Assembly: GCA_035945995.1 (NCBI GenBank)
Contig: DASYZR010000143.1
Coordinates: 1 to 64,000 of the forward strand
Reading direction: 5' to 3'
DNA: 64,000 nucleotides
From: a bacterium
GTDB lineage: Bacteria; Sysuimicrobiota; Sysuimicrobiia; Sysuimicrobiales; Segetimicrobiaceae
The position numbers were made by a program, and so were the translations under genes. The stretch's first letter is position 1. Each line of letters begins with the position of its first letter. Positions 35,717 to 44,602 of this stretch are shown piece after piece. Under the pieces are notes generated by a model, which searched no databases, was not told the origin of the DNA, and saw only the letters and a program-made list of their open reading frames with translations.

Positions 35717-36489
35717 CGGACCTGCCCCCGCTGCATGCCCCGCGTCAGACGGGGGCCAACGGGCATGCGCTGCGCCGCGAAACGCCCGAAGGCTGCCGTC
35801 TCGTCCTCGACCAACTGCAGGAACGCCGGCGCCGACACCTCAGGCGGCGGAAGGTGCGATAGGTCGACACCCGGCTCGGCATCCCGGTGCATGCGCGTGT
35901 TCATCTCGCCGGGGTCGACAATGTACGCGCGAACACCGGTCCCGTCAAGCTCGGCGGCCAGAATACGGGTGAGGTGCTCGAGCGCCGCCTTGCTGGCGCC
36001 GTATCCGCCCCATCCGGGATAGGCTTCGACGGCGGCGTCGGAGGTGACGTTGATGATGACGCCGGTCCGCCGCGCCTTCATCTGGGGCAGCACGAGCTGG
36101 ATCAAGCGCAGCGGCGCTGCAACGTTGATCCGAAAGATCTCCTCGAAGATCCGGGGATCCAATGCCTCGAGGCGCGGCATCGGGCTCGCGCCGAGCGTCG
36201 AGGCGTTGTTGATGAGAACGTCGATGTGTCCGAACCGGGCCAGTCCGTCCCGGACGAGCCGCTCCGCGTGCGCAGCATCGGCGACGTCGCCGGCAACGGC
36301 CAGGATCTCGCCGGCCGCACCGGAGCGGGATGCGACATCGCGCAGACCCGCGACCGCGTCTTCAAGGGCGCCGGCGCCGCGGGCGGTGAGAATGAGCCCT
36401 GCGCCGCGCGCGGCAAGGAGCCGTGCGACTTCACGGCCGAGGCCGCGCGAGGCACCGGTGATGAGGACAATCGTGTCGTCGGTTCGCAT
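35713..36489 (-). CDS. SDR-family oxidoreductase (258 aa)
   Basis: This is a classical SDR with 'LITGASRGLGREVARLLA', 'DVLINNAS', 'INVTSDAAVE' and 'YGASKAALEHL' (YxxxK). It ends with a ~40-aa extension that lacks the usual C-terminal GxxxxVDGG motif. The ATG at 36489 has an AGGAGG site 8 nt upstream; a further ATG at 36522 has none. Translation is coupled to the QueA-like gene through ATGA, hinting at a joint function, but the substrate is unknown. Confidence 0.85.
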   Translation of the reverse strand: MRTDDTIVLITGASRGLGREVARLLAARGAGLILTARGAGALEDAVAGLRDVASRSGAAGEILAVAGDVADAAHAERLVRDGLARFGHIDVLINNASTLGASPMPRLEALDPRIFEEIFRINVAAPLRLIQLVLPQMKARRTGVIINVTSDAAVEAYPGWGGYGASKAALEHLTRILAAELDGTGVRAYIVDPGEMNTRMHRDAEPGVDLSHLPPPEVSAPAFLQLVEDETAAFGRFAAQRMPVGPRLTRGMQRGQVR

Positions 36490-36623
36490 GATCGCTGCCT
36501 CCTGCGCATTCGCGTGCGACACGGCAAGTGTGCGCGTCCGGCGGCAGCGAAAAACCGGCCGCGGGCACAGCGAAGTACCCCGTCGTTGGGGAGCGTCCGG
36601 CCCTGTCCGGCAGGACAGGGGAA

Positions 36624-37244
36624 CTACAGGAGTCCCCGCCTAGCCCCCTCGGCGACGGCCTGCGCCCGGTTGTCCGCGCCGAGCTTGTTCATGATCGAGC
36701 TGACGTGGAACTTCACGGTTCGTTCGCTGATGCCGAGATCGCGGGCGATCTGCTTGGTCGATCGCCCCGCGGCGACTTTGTGAAGCACCGAGCGTTCCCG
36801 CTCGCTGAGCAGCGAGGCCCGCCGCGGCGATCGGACCTGGCTCAGGACTTTCGCGGCCACGGGAGACGCGAGGTACGAACCGCCGGCGTGGACCGCCCTG
36901 ATGGCCCGGGCGATCTCATCGACCGGGGCGCCCTTCAACACGTATCCGCGCGCGCCGGCCTTGATCGCACCCAGCACCCGCTCGTCCGTGTCATACGCGG
37001 TGAAGACGATGATCGCGACGTCCGGGGAGGCCGCGAGGAACCGCGGAATGGCCTCTATTCCGGTCATGCCCGGGAGCTCGAGGTCGAGCAGGATCGCCTG
37101 AGCCTGCGACCTCGCGAGCCCCGCCAGCGCGTCCTCGGCGGAACCCGCGGCGCCGGCGACCTCGAAGTCCGGTTCGTCTTCGAGCATCGCGACCAATCCC
37201 TCGCGAACGACCGGGTGGTCGTCGACCACCAAGACGCGGATCAC
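36624..37244 (-). CDS. NarL/LuxR-family response regulator (206 aa)
   Basis: An N-terminal receiver domain has the acidic pair 'VVDDH' and phospho-acceptor Asp54 in 'LLDLELPG', with Lys in 'YVLKGAP'. The C-terminal LuxR-type HTH includes 'LSERERSVLHKVAAGRSTKQIARDLG' (split as 'LSERERSVLHKVAAG' and 'STKQIARDLG') and 'SERTVKFHVSSIMNKL'. It is the DNA-binding output of the kinase encoded just upstream and overlaps it by 4 nt. Targets are unknown. Confidence 0.94.
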   Translation of the reverse strand: MIRVLVVDDHPVVREGLVAMLEDEPDFEVAGAAGSAEDALAGLARSQAQAILLDLELPGMTGIEAIPRFLAASPDVAIIVFTAYDTDERVLGAIKAGARGYVLKGAPVDEIARAIRAVHAGGSYLASPVAAKVLSQVRSPRRASLLSERERSVLHKVAAGRSTKQIARDLGISERTVKFHVSSIMNKLGADNRAQAVAEGARRGLL

Positions 37245-38464
37245 GGACCGGCCGCCTCGAGCGGCACGGACGCGGTCACGGTGGTGCCGCCCCGCCGCGA
37301 GCTCGCGACGTGGAGCCGTCCGCCGAGCAGCTGCGCCCGCTCCCGCATCCCGACGAGGCCCAGCCGGCCGGCGGGGACCCGGCGGAGCGTGAAGCCCCGG
37401 CCGTCATCGCGAATCGACAGCCGGACGCGGTGCTGGGTGCGCGACAGCGCGATCGCGACCTCGTTGGCCTCCGCGTGCCGCCGGACGTTGGTGAGGGCCT
37501 CCTGCGCCACCCGGAACAATTCCGCCTCCACCTGCGGCGGGATCGGGCGGTCGCCGGTCGTCCGGACGTGGACGCGCACGCCGGTCTCGGCGGTCAACGC
37601 GCGGGCCAGGACTCCGAGCGCCTCCGGGAGCGGCCGGCCGGCCGCCGGGGCGGCCCGGAGGGCCAGCACGGAGCGCCGGGCCTCCTCGAGGCCCGCGCGC
37701 GCCACGTCGAGCGCCCTGGCGACCCGTGCCTTCGCGCGCCCGGGGCTTGCATCCACCGTGCGCACCGCGCCCTCCAGGTGCAGCGCGATCGCGGTCAGGG
37801 ACTGGGCCAGCGTGTCGTGAATCTCCCGGGCGATGCGGGCCCGCTCCTCCGCCCGCGCCAGCCGGGCGCCGGCTTCGGCCAGCCGGGCGCGCTCGATCGC
37901 GATCCCGACCTGGTAGGCGATCGTCGACAGCAGCTGCAACTCCTCGGACGTCAGCTCCCGCCACGACGGCCCGGTGACGTTCATGATGCCGAGCGGCTTG
38001 TCCTGAAAGTAGAGGGGAATGCTGGCGTGGTAGGCGAGCCCGCGCGTGAGATCGGTCGCGTGCTTCTTGACCGCCGGCCGGAGCCGGCTGCACTCGATCA
38101 TGTCGATGTTCTTCGGGGTCAGCTCGCCGTCCCGGAAACTCTCGATGCACCAGCACGGCCGTCCCGCCATCCGAACGGGCTTTTGCAGGTACGGAGGCAG
38201 GTGTTGCGCGGCCGCGTTGTACCACCGGCCCGATTCGGGATCGACGAGCCAGACCCATCCGGTGCGCAGGCCGAGAAGATCGGCGACCATCGCGAGCGTT
38301 CGTTCGAGCGCCCGCTGCACGTCGGGGGCGCTGTTGAGGGCTTCGGCGATCGCGGCCAGGACGCGCAGCTCGCGGACGCGGCGGCGCGCGGCGACGGCGC
38401 GGCGCGCGGCGGGGATGCCCGGTCCGGCCGCCTGGGCCCACGGCGTGAGCCAAAGATGCGTCAG
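37241..38464 (-). CDS. GAF-domain sensor histidine kinase, NarX/DegS type (407 aa)
   Basis: Residues ~45-210 form a GAF domain ('LGLRTGWVWLVDPESGRW', 'PLGIMNVTGPSWREL'). The HisKA_3 box 'RARIAREIHDTLAQSLTAI' (split as 'REIHDTLAQSL') carries the phospho-His, and the GHKL ATPase has 'EALTNVRRHAEA' and 'IRDDGRGF'. There is no membrane segment, so it is cytosolic; the GAF region 'CWCIESFRDGEL' has cysteines that could bind a cofactor. No ATG, GTG or TTG lies between the nadA stop and the GAF domain. CTG 38464 overlaps that stop as CTGA and is the likely start. Confidence 0.85.
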   Translation of the reverse strand: MTHLWLTPWAQAAGPGIPAARRAVAARRRVRELRVLAAIAEALNSAPDVQRALERTLAMVADLLGLRTGWVWLVDPESGRWYNAAAQHLPPYLQKPVRMAGRPCWCIESFRDGELTPKNIDMIECSRLRPAVKKHATDLTRGLAYHASIPLYFQDKPLGIMNVTGPSWRELTSEELQLLSTIAYQVGIAIERARLAEAGARLARAEERARIAREIHDTLAQSLTAIALHLEGAVRTVDASPGRAKARVARALDVARAGLEEARRSVLALRAAPAAGRPLPEALGVLARALTAETGVRVHVRTTGDRPIPPQVEAELFRVAQEALTNVRRHAEANEVAIALSRTQHRVRLSIRDDGRGFTLRRVPAGRLGLVGMRERAQLLGGRLHVASSRRGGTTVTASVPLEAAGP

Positions 38465-39507
38465 CCGGTCGCCACCATGCGCTCGACGGCGCGCGCGGCG
38501 CGGACGCGGATCTCCTCGGGCACGTGGACCTCGTAGCGCATCTGCCGCAGCGCCTCGAGCGTGTCTTCGAGCGTGATCTGACTCATGTGCGGGCAGCGCA
38601 CGCTGCAGAGCCGCAGCATTTCCTTGTCCGGGTTGGCGGCGGCGACGTTGTCGCCCATCGCGCACTCGGTCAAGAGGAGATAGCGCCGCGCCTGCGACCG
38701 CTCGACGTATTTGACCAGGGCCGTGGTGCTGCCCGAGAAATCCGACGCCGCCACCACCTCCGGACTGCACTCGGGATGCGCGAGCACGATCGTGTCGGGG
38801 AACTGCCGCCGGACGCTCTCGATGTCCCCGACCGTGAACTTCTCGTGCACTTCGCAGCGGCCGCCCCAGCCGACGAGCGCCCTCTGCCCGTTCGGACCGG
38901 TCGCGCCGGCGTCACCGGCGTCGCCGCCCGGGCGCGCGATGATGACGCGCCGGCCGGTCTCGCGGGCCACGTTGCGGGCGAGGTATTCATCGGGCAGGAA
39001 GATCACGGTGTCGCCCGCGAGCGAGTTGACGACCTCGACGGCGTTGCTCGACGTGCAGCATACGTCGACCTCGGCCTTGACGTCGGCGTAGGTGTTGACG
39101 TAGGCGACGATCGGGACGCCGGGGAACCGCTCCCGAAGCGCCCGCACGTCGGCCGCGGTGATGCTCGCGGCCAGCGAGCAGCCGGCGCGCTCCGACGGGA
39201 TGAGCACGACCTTGCCCGGATTGAGAATCTTTGCCGTCTCCGCCATGAACCGGACGCCGCAGAACACGATGACGGACTTGTCGGTCCGCGCGGCGCGCCG
39301 GGACAGTTCCAGCGAGTCGCCGGTGAAGTCGGCGATCGAATAGTACAGCGCCGGCTCCATATAATTGTGGCCGAGGATCACGGCGTTCCGCTCGGCCTTG
39401 AGCCGGTTGATCTCTTCGGCGAGGTTCGCCTTGTAGCGGAGCTCGGGATCCGGCACCACGTCGTGGAGCCGATCCTTCAACCGTTCGTACAGCGCGGCGG
39501 CCGACAT
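38461..39507 (-). CDS. nadA: Quinolinate synthase A
   Basis: This [4Fe-4S] enzyme condenses iminoaspartate with DHAP to quinolinate for NAD synthesis. 'AVILGHNYMEPALYYSIAD' (shown as 'ILGHNYMEP') begins the core, and three conserved Cys are in 'IVFCGVRFMAE', 'VDVCCTSSNA' and 'LCSVRCPHMSQ'. Length is 348 aa. It is 8 bp after nadC. The usual iminoaspartate source nadB is not in the window. Confidence 0.95.
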   Translation of the reverse strand: MSAAALYERLKDRLHDVVPDPELRYKANLAEEINRLKAERNAVILGHNYMEPALYYSIADFTGDSLELSRRAARTDKSVIVFCGVRFMAETAKILNPGKVVLIPSERAGCSLAASITAADVRALRERFPGVPIVAYVNTYADVKAEVDVCCTSSNAVEVVNSLAGDTVIFLPDEYLARNVARETGRRVIIARPGGDAGDAGATGPNGQRALVGWGGRCEVHEKFTVGDIESVRRQFPDTIVLAHPECSPEVVAASDFSGSTTALVKYVERSQARRYLLLTECAMGDNVAAANPDKEMLRLCSVRCPHMSQITLEDTLEALRQMRYEVHVPEEIRVRAARAVERMVATG

Positions 39508-39515
39508 GCGCGTCC

Positions 39516-40481
39516 CTACCTTTGCGGCGTCTTCCCCGGCACGGGGGGACCGGCGAGTTCGAGGCTGATGTCCAGGGCCTTGACCGAGTGCGTGAGCGCG
39601 CCGACCGAGATGTAGTCTACCCCGGTCCGGGCGATCTCCGCGGCGGTCTCAAGGCGGACACCGCCGGACGCTTCGAGCGGCACCCGGCCGGCGGCGATCC
39701 GGACCGCGTCCCCCATCTCCGCCGGGCTCATGTTGTCCAGCAAGATCCGGTCGGGTACCAGGTCCAGTGCTTCCCGCAGTTCCGCGAGCGTCCGGACCTC
39801 GACTTCGATCAACACGCGCCGGCCGGCCCCGCCTTGCGATCCGGCGCCGTCCGGATCACCCGCGCGGTCGACGGCGGCCGTGAGGGCGGCCCGCACCCGG
39901 CGCACCGCCGCGGCGATCCCGCCCGCAACCGCGATGTGGTTCTCCTTGATGAGCGCCATGTCGAAGAGCCCGAGCCGGTGGTTGGTCCCGCCCCCCAGCC
40001 GGACCGCGAGCCGGTCCAGCCGGCGCAGCCCGGGGGCGGTCTTTCGCGTATCGAGAATGACAGCGCGCGTGCCTTCCACCGCGCGCACGAACGCCCGGGT
40101 CGTTGTGGCGATCCCCGAGAGCCGCTGCAGAAAATTCAGCGCGACGCGCTCGCCGCTGAGCAGCGCCCGCACCGGGCCCGCGACCGTGCCGATCACCGAC
40201 CCGGCCTCGACCGCCTCACCGTCGGCGGCCGCCGGCCGGACCACGACACGGGGATCGAGCGCCGCGAACGTCGCGGCCACGACCTCCCACCCGGCGACCA
40301 CGCCGGCCGCCTTGGCCAGAAACTGCCCGCGGGAAACGGCGTCGGCGGGGACGATCGAGTCGGTCGTGACGTCCCCGGCCCCGAGATCCTCATCGAGCGC
40401 ACGGCGCACGATCGCCTCGATCTCCTGCGCGTCGGGTCCGGTCTGCACGATTTGAGGCGTCATCATAGCGGCAAACGTCAT
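39516..40481 (-). CDS. nadC: Nicotinate-nucleotide diphosphorylase (carboxylating)
   Basis: This quinolinate phosphoribosyltransferase makes nicotinate mononucleotide. 'EDLGAGDVTTDSIVP' opens the N-terminal domain, 'ALNFLQRLSGIATTTRAFV' (split as 'NFLQRLSGIATTT') follows, then 'ILDTRKTAPGLRRLDRLAV' (as 'DTRKTAPGLR'), 'GGGTNHRLGLFDMALIKENH' and 'EASGGVRLETAAEIA'. It has 321 aa, with a Gly/Ala-rich insertion around residue 210. It forms a unit with nadA downstream. Confidence 0.96.
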   Translation of the reverse strand: MTFAAMMTPQIVQTGPDAQEIEAIVRRALDEDLGAGDVTTDSIVPADAVSRGQFLAKAAGVVAGWEVVAATFAALDPRVVVRPAAADGEAVEAGSVIGTVAGPVRALLSGERVALNFLQRLSGIATTTRAFVRAVEGTRAVILDTRKTAPGLRRLDRLAVRLGGGTNHRLGLFDMALIKENHIAVAGGIAAAVRRVRAALTAAVDRAGDPDGAGSQGGAGRRVLIEVEVRTLAELREALDLVPDRILLDNMSPAEMGDAVRIAAGRVPLEASGGVRLETAAEIARTGVDYISVGALTHSVKALDISLELAGPPVPGKTPQR

Positions 40482-40492
40482 TGTAACGCAGA

Positions 40493-42520
40493 TTATTGCG
40501 CCCGGCGGACCTCGAGGAAGGTGCTCTGGTAGGTGGCCCCGTCACCGACGTCGGTGTAGCGACCGGAGCAGAGCAGGTTGACCGTGCCGCGGCGCGCTTC
40601 GCCGCTCGGGCGCTGGCCGGGCACAAGCACGACGCCGGCCGGGACCTCGTCGCTCACCCGCAGGGTGAGACCTACCGTGCCGCGATCGTTGTGCAGATCG
40701 ACCGCATCGCCGTCTCGCAGCTCCCGGCGCGCCGCCTCCGACGGGTGGAGGACCGCGACCGGCGGACCCTGCCGGAGGCGAAGCCCCGGGTTGCCGGAAA
40801 ACGCCGTATGGCTCTGGTAGTAGCCGGGGGCGGTGAGGAGGCGCAGCGGCCACCGGGCCGCGTCCGCCGCCTCACCGGGGTCGGGCCGCCAGTCCGGCAT
40901 CGGCGGGAGGCCCCGCGCGGCGAGCGCGGCCGAGTAGAATTCGAGCCTGCCCGACGGCGTGGCAAACCGCTGGCCGCCGGCGGCCGGGGCGATCTTGATC
41001 GGTCCGGCCCGGCGAACCGTGCCGGGATCGACCGCGGCGGCGGGCCCGGCCGCGTCGCTCCACAGCGCGCGGAGCAGTTCGTCGGTCGCCATCGAAAAGA
41101 CCGCGTCGTTCACCTCGAGCCGGCGGGCAAGTTCTTGGGCCAGCCGGCGGTTCGGCCACGCCTGGCCGACCGGCTCGACGGCCTGGGGGCCAAACTGCAT
41201 GTAGTAGGCTCCGTAGGCCCGGTAGAAATCCTCGCTCTCGAGGAACGTCGCCGCCGGCAGCACGATATCGGCGTACCGCGCGGTGTCGGAGAGAAACGGC
41301 GCGTGCACCACCGTGAACAGGTCGTCGCGGGCGAGACCCCGGCGCACCGCCCCGGCGTCGGGGCACGTCACGGCGGGGTTGTTGCCCGCCACGAACAGCG
41401 CGCGGATCGGCGGATGATCGAGATGCAGCAAAGCCTCGCCGAGCCGCGAGTGATTGACGGTCCGCGTCGACGCGGGGCCGGAGGGACGGCGGATCGCGCC
41501 CATCGTGAACCCGAAGCCCGGGGCCGTGCTCAGCAGGGCGCCGCCGCCCCGCCTGGCATAGGCGCCGGTCACCCCCGGCAGGAGCGCGACCGCCCGGATG
41601 GCCTGCCCGCCCTGGGCGCTGCGCGACATCCCCCACCCGAGGCGGATGAACGGCGAGCGGGCGCGGCCGTAGGCGTGCGCCAGGCGCTCCACGTCGGCGG
41701 CGGCGATCCCGGTGATCGCCTCGGTCAGGGCCGGCGAGAAGCGCGGCAGGACGTCGCGCTCGACCCGGTCGAACCCCGCGGTTTCGCGCGCGAGGTAGGC
41801 ACGGTCGCACAACCCGTCGCGGACGAGCACGTGCATCACGCCGAGCGCGAGCGCGGCGTCGGTGCCGATCCGCGGCGCGAGGTGCCAGTCGGCCTGGGCC
41901 GCGGTGCGGCTCCGGCGGGGATCGATCACGACGAGCGTCGCGCCGCCGCGGCGGGCCTGCTCGACTTTGGCCCAGAAATGGACGTTCGTCGTCACCAGGT
42001 CGGCGCTCCACGCGATCACGAGGTCGGAGTGCACGACCATCTCGGGATCGGCGCCGCCCACCGCGCCGAGGGTCGCCTCCCACGCCGCGTCCGAGCAGCT
42101 GTCACAGACCGTCCCGGCGATGAGGCGTGTCGTGCCGAGCGCGTGGAAGAGCCCGAGCAGCAGCCCACGATTGAACAATCCCTGGTGGGCGCTGTAGCAG
42201 TACCCGAGGATGCCGAGTGGGCCGTCCGCCTCGATGATCGCGCGCCAGCGCGCGACGATCTCGTCGAGCGCGGCCTCCCACGGCACCGGCTCGAACGAGC
42301 CGCCGCCCTTGGAACCGGTCCGCCGGAGCGGCTGTGTGAGCCGCTCCGGCGAGTGGACGAGTTCGTGTTCGCGGGACACCTTGGCGCAGGCGAACCCGGC
42401 CGTGAACGGCTGCGCGGGGTCCCCCCCGACGCGCGTAATACGGCCGTCTTCGACGTGCACGAGCAGCGAGCACATGTCGGGGCAGTCGTGCGCGCACACC
42501 GTGCGGACCACTGTCTTCAC
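40493..42520 (-). CDS. Molybdopterin-dependent oxidoreductase (675 aa)
   Basis: The N-terminus has a [4Fe-4S] site, 'CAHDCPDMC' with the fourth Cys in 'FACAKVSRE', as in formate dehydrogenase and DMSO-reductase family enzymes. 'GTVCDSCSDAAWEAT' is near the metal site, and 'FVAGNNPAVTCPD' and the C-terminal 'GDAVDLHNDRGTVGL' are MopB domains. No Tat signal is seen, so it is probably cytoplasmic. I prefer GTG 42520, which has GAGGGGG upstream; ATG 42562 would add 14 unconserved residues. No partner subunit adjoins, so the electron acceptor and substrate are unknown. It is 11 bp upstream of nadC. Confidence 0.85.
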   Translation of the reverse strand: MKTVVRTVCAHDCPDMCSLLVHVEDGRITRVGGDPAQPFTAGFACAKVSREHELVHSPERLTQPLRRTGSKGGGSFEPVPWEAALDEIVARWRAIIEADGPLGILGYCYSAHQGLFNRGLLLGLFHALGTTRLIAGTVCDSCSDAAWEATLGAVGGADPEMVVHSDLVIAWSADLVTTNVHFWAKVEQARRGGATLVVIDPRRSRTAAQADWHLAPRIGTDAALALGVMHVLVRDGLCDRAYLARETAGFDRVERDVLPRFSPALTEAITGIAAADVERLAHAYGRARSPFIRLGWGMSRSAQGGQAIRAVALLPGVTGAYARRGGGALLSTAPGFGFTMGAIRRPSGPASTRTVNHSRLGEALLHLDHPPIRALFVAGNNPAVTCPDAGAVRRGLARDDLFTVVHAPFLSDTARYADIVLPAATFLESEDFYRAYGAYYMQFGPQAVEPVGQAWPNRRLAQELARRLEVNDAVFSMATDELLRALWSDAAGPAAAVDPGTVRRAGPIKIAPAAGGQRFATPSGRLEFYSAALAARGLPPMPDWRPDPGEAADAARWPLRLLTAPGYYQSHTAFSGNPGLRLRQGPPVAVLHPSEAARRELRDGDAVDLHNDRGTVGLTLRVSDEVPAGVVLVPGQRPSGEARRGTVNLLCSGRYTDVGDGATYQSTFLEVRRAQ

Positions 42521-42581
42521 GGGGCGGTTCCCCCTCGCGGACGGGCCGGTGTCTGCGCCCATAGTAGCAATTCTCGGCGCG

Positions 42582-43328
42582 CTACCGCAGCAGCCCGCGT
42601 GCCAGCAGATTGATGGACGCGAGAGACACGATTCCGAGCACGATCCGGCCGAACAGCACGGGGTCCAGCCGGTGCTGCAGCGCCATCCCCGACCACGTGC
42701 CGATCGCCATGGGGATGCAGCCGGCGAGCGCCAGCAGCAGCACCCGGCCGGCATACAGCCCGAGGTGCGCGTAGCTCGCCACCTGCACGATATTGCCCAC
42801 AAAGAACATCATCGTGATCCAGAACACGAAGTCGCGCCCCGTCATGCGCAGCAGATGGAGGTAGCTGGCCAGCAGCGGTCCGAGGATGCCGGTCGCGCCG
42901 CCCAGCACTCCGGCGGCGAGGCCGACCAAGGGCGCCGCGCGGCGACCCGCCGCTTCGGGCACCCGGGCGGTGAGCCGGAACATCGCCGCGATCACGTAGC
43001 CGAGCGCCACAGCGCCCACGAGCACGGACAACCGTCGCGAATCCAGCGCCGTGATCGCCGCCGCGCCGGCCAGCGTTCCGACCGCCACGCCCGTGATCGC
43101 GAGGATGAGATGCGTGCTGGCGCGGCTCGCGGACCCACGGCTCACCATGATCAAATTGCTGAGGAGGGTCGGCACGGCGATCACCGGCACGGCGGCCCGC
43201 GGCCCGATGATGGCCGACAGCAGGGGGACTCCCAGGAGGGGAAAACCGAACCCGATCGCGCCCTTGATCGCGGCGGCGCCGGCGATCACGACCGCCACCA
43301 GCGCGAGATGCGGCGCGTCGACCGTCAC
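42582..43328 (-). CDS. TauE/SafE-family anion exporter (248 aa)
   Basis: This is a membrane protein with about seven to eight segments in two repeats. 'KGAIGFGFPLLGVPLLSAI' is the first TauE/SafE motif and 'GVLGGATGILGPLLASYLHL' the second. The family exports sulfite, sulfoacetate or related anions. It overlaps the aroA stop by 4 nt, so it is transcribed with the shikimate operon. The molybdopterin oxidoreductase follows after 61 bp; if that enzyme acts on sulfur compounds the pair would fit, but this is speculation. Confidence 0.85.
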   Translation of the reverse strand: MTVDAPHLALVAVVIAGAAAIKGAIGFGFPLLGVPLLSAIIGPRAAVPVIAVPTLLSNLIMVSRGSASRASTHLILAITGVAVGTLAGAAAITALDSRRLSVLVGAVALGYVIAAMFRLTARVPEAAGRRAAPLVGLAAGVLGGATGILGPLLASYLHLLRMTGRDFVFWITMMFFVGNIVQVASYAHLGLYAGRVLLLALAGCIPMAIGTWSGMALQHRLDPVLFGRIVLGIVSLASINLLARGLLR

Positions 43329-44602
43329 GCCCCCGTGAGCCGCCGCAGCGTGTCCTCGAACCCGGGAAACGACGCCCGGATGCAGTCGGTGTCGTCCACG
43401 GTGACCGGGCCGTCGGCGCGCAGCCCGGCGACCGCGAGCGCCATCGCCATCCGGTGATCGCCGCCGCTCGCGGCGCGGCCGCCGCGGAGGCGCGGCACGC
43501 CGCGGATCGCGAGCCCGTCGGGCTGCGCCTCGACCCGCGCGCCGAGCGCCCCCAACCCGCGGGCGAGCGCGGCGATCCGGTCGGACTCTTTGACGCGCAG
43601 CTCGGCGGCGTCCTTGATCACCGTCTCGCCGTCGGCCACACTCGCCGCCACGGCCAGAACGGGGAGTTCGTCGATCAGGCGGGGGATCAGGTCGCCGGCG
43701 ATCGTCGTGCCGTGGAGCGGGGCGGCGCGGACGGTCACGTCGCCGGCCGGCTCGCCGCCGTCGTCCCGGAGATTGTCGACGGCCACCTGCGCGCCCATCG
43801 CGCGCAGGACGTCGAGCACGCCGGTGCGCGACGGGTTGAGGCCGACGCCTTCCACGGTGAGGACAGACCCGGAGACGATCGCGGCGGCCACCAGGAAAAA
43901 CGCCGCCGACGAGATGTCGCCCGGGACCCGCACCGGCGTCGCGGACAGCACGGCGGGACCCCGCAGCCGCACCGTCCGTCCATCGGACGCCACCGGCACG
44001 CCGAAGGCCGCCAGCATCCGCTCGGTGTGGTCGCGGCTGCGGGAGGGCTCCGTCACGGCCGTCTCGCCGTCCGCGAAGAGGCCGGCCAGCAGGATCGCGG
44101 ACTTCACCTGCGCGCTCGCCACGGGCGTGGCGTGCGTCGTCGCGCGCAGCACCGCGCCCTCGATGGCGAGCGGGGCGAGCCGGCCGCCGGCGCGGCCGCG
44201 GATCCGTGCGCCCATACGGCGGAGCGGCTCGGCCACCCGGTCCATCGGGCGGCGCCGGATGCTCGCATCCCCGGTGATGACGCTGTGAAACGGCTGGCCG
44301 GCCAGAATGCCGGTGAGCAGACGGATGGTCGTGCCGGAGTTGCCCACGTCGAGCACGTCGTCGGGCTCCCGCAGCGGCCCGCCGCGGACGACGACGCCGG
44401 CGCCGTCGTCGTCGATCTCGATGCCGAGCGCGCGGACGCAGTGCACGGTGGCCAGGCAGTCGTCGGCGCGGAGAAACCCGTCCACGCGGGTGGCGCCGCG
44501 CGCGAGCGCGCCGAGGAGCACGGCGCGGTGGGAAATGGACTTGTCGCCCGGAACGCGGACCGTGCCGGAGAGCGCGCGGCCCGGCGCAACCACGATGGCC
44601 AT
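43325..44602 (-). CDS. aroA: 3-phosphoshikimate 1-carboxyvinyltransferase (EPSP synthase)
   Basis: It adds the enolpyruvyl group of PEP to shikimate 3-phosphate. 'VPGDKSISHRAVLLGALA' binds both substrates, and 'LDVGNSGTTIRLLTGILAG' has Gly-Asn-Ser-Gly-Thr-Thr with 'LAG' where glyphosate-sensitive class I enzymes read Asn-Ala-Gly-Thr...Arg. 'LRVKESDRIAALA' and 'GDHRMAMALAVAG' complete the motifs. The N-A-G loop therefore looks like class II (glyphosate-tolerant-like), though that needs structural comparison. Length is 425 aa; the ATG overlaps the aroH stop. Confidence 0.95.
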   Translation of the reverse strand: MAIVVAPGRALSGTVRVPGDKSISHRAVLLGALARGATRVDGFLRADDCLATVHCVRALGIEIDDDGAGVVVRGGPLREPDDVLDVGNSGTTIRLLTGILAGQPFHSVITGDASIRRRPMDRVAEPLRRMGARIRGRAGGRLAPLAIEGAVLRATTHATPVASAQVKSAILLAGLFADGETAVTEPSRSRDHTERMLAAFGVPVASDGRTVRLRGPAVLSATPVRVPGDISSAAFFLVAAAIVSGSVLTVEGVGLNPSRTGVLDVLRAMGAQVAVDNLRDDGGEPAGDVTVRAAPLHGTTIAGDLIPRLIDELPVLAVAASVADGETVIKDAAELRVKESDRIAALARGLGALGARVEAQPDGLAIRGVPRLRGGRAASGGDHRMAMALAVAGLRADGPVTVDDTDCIRASFPGFEDTLRRLTGA

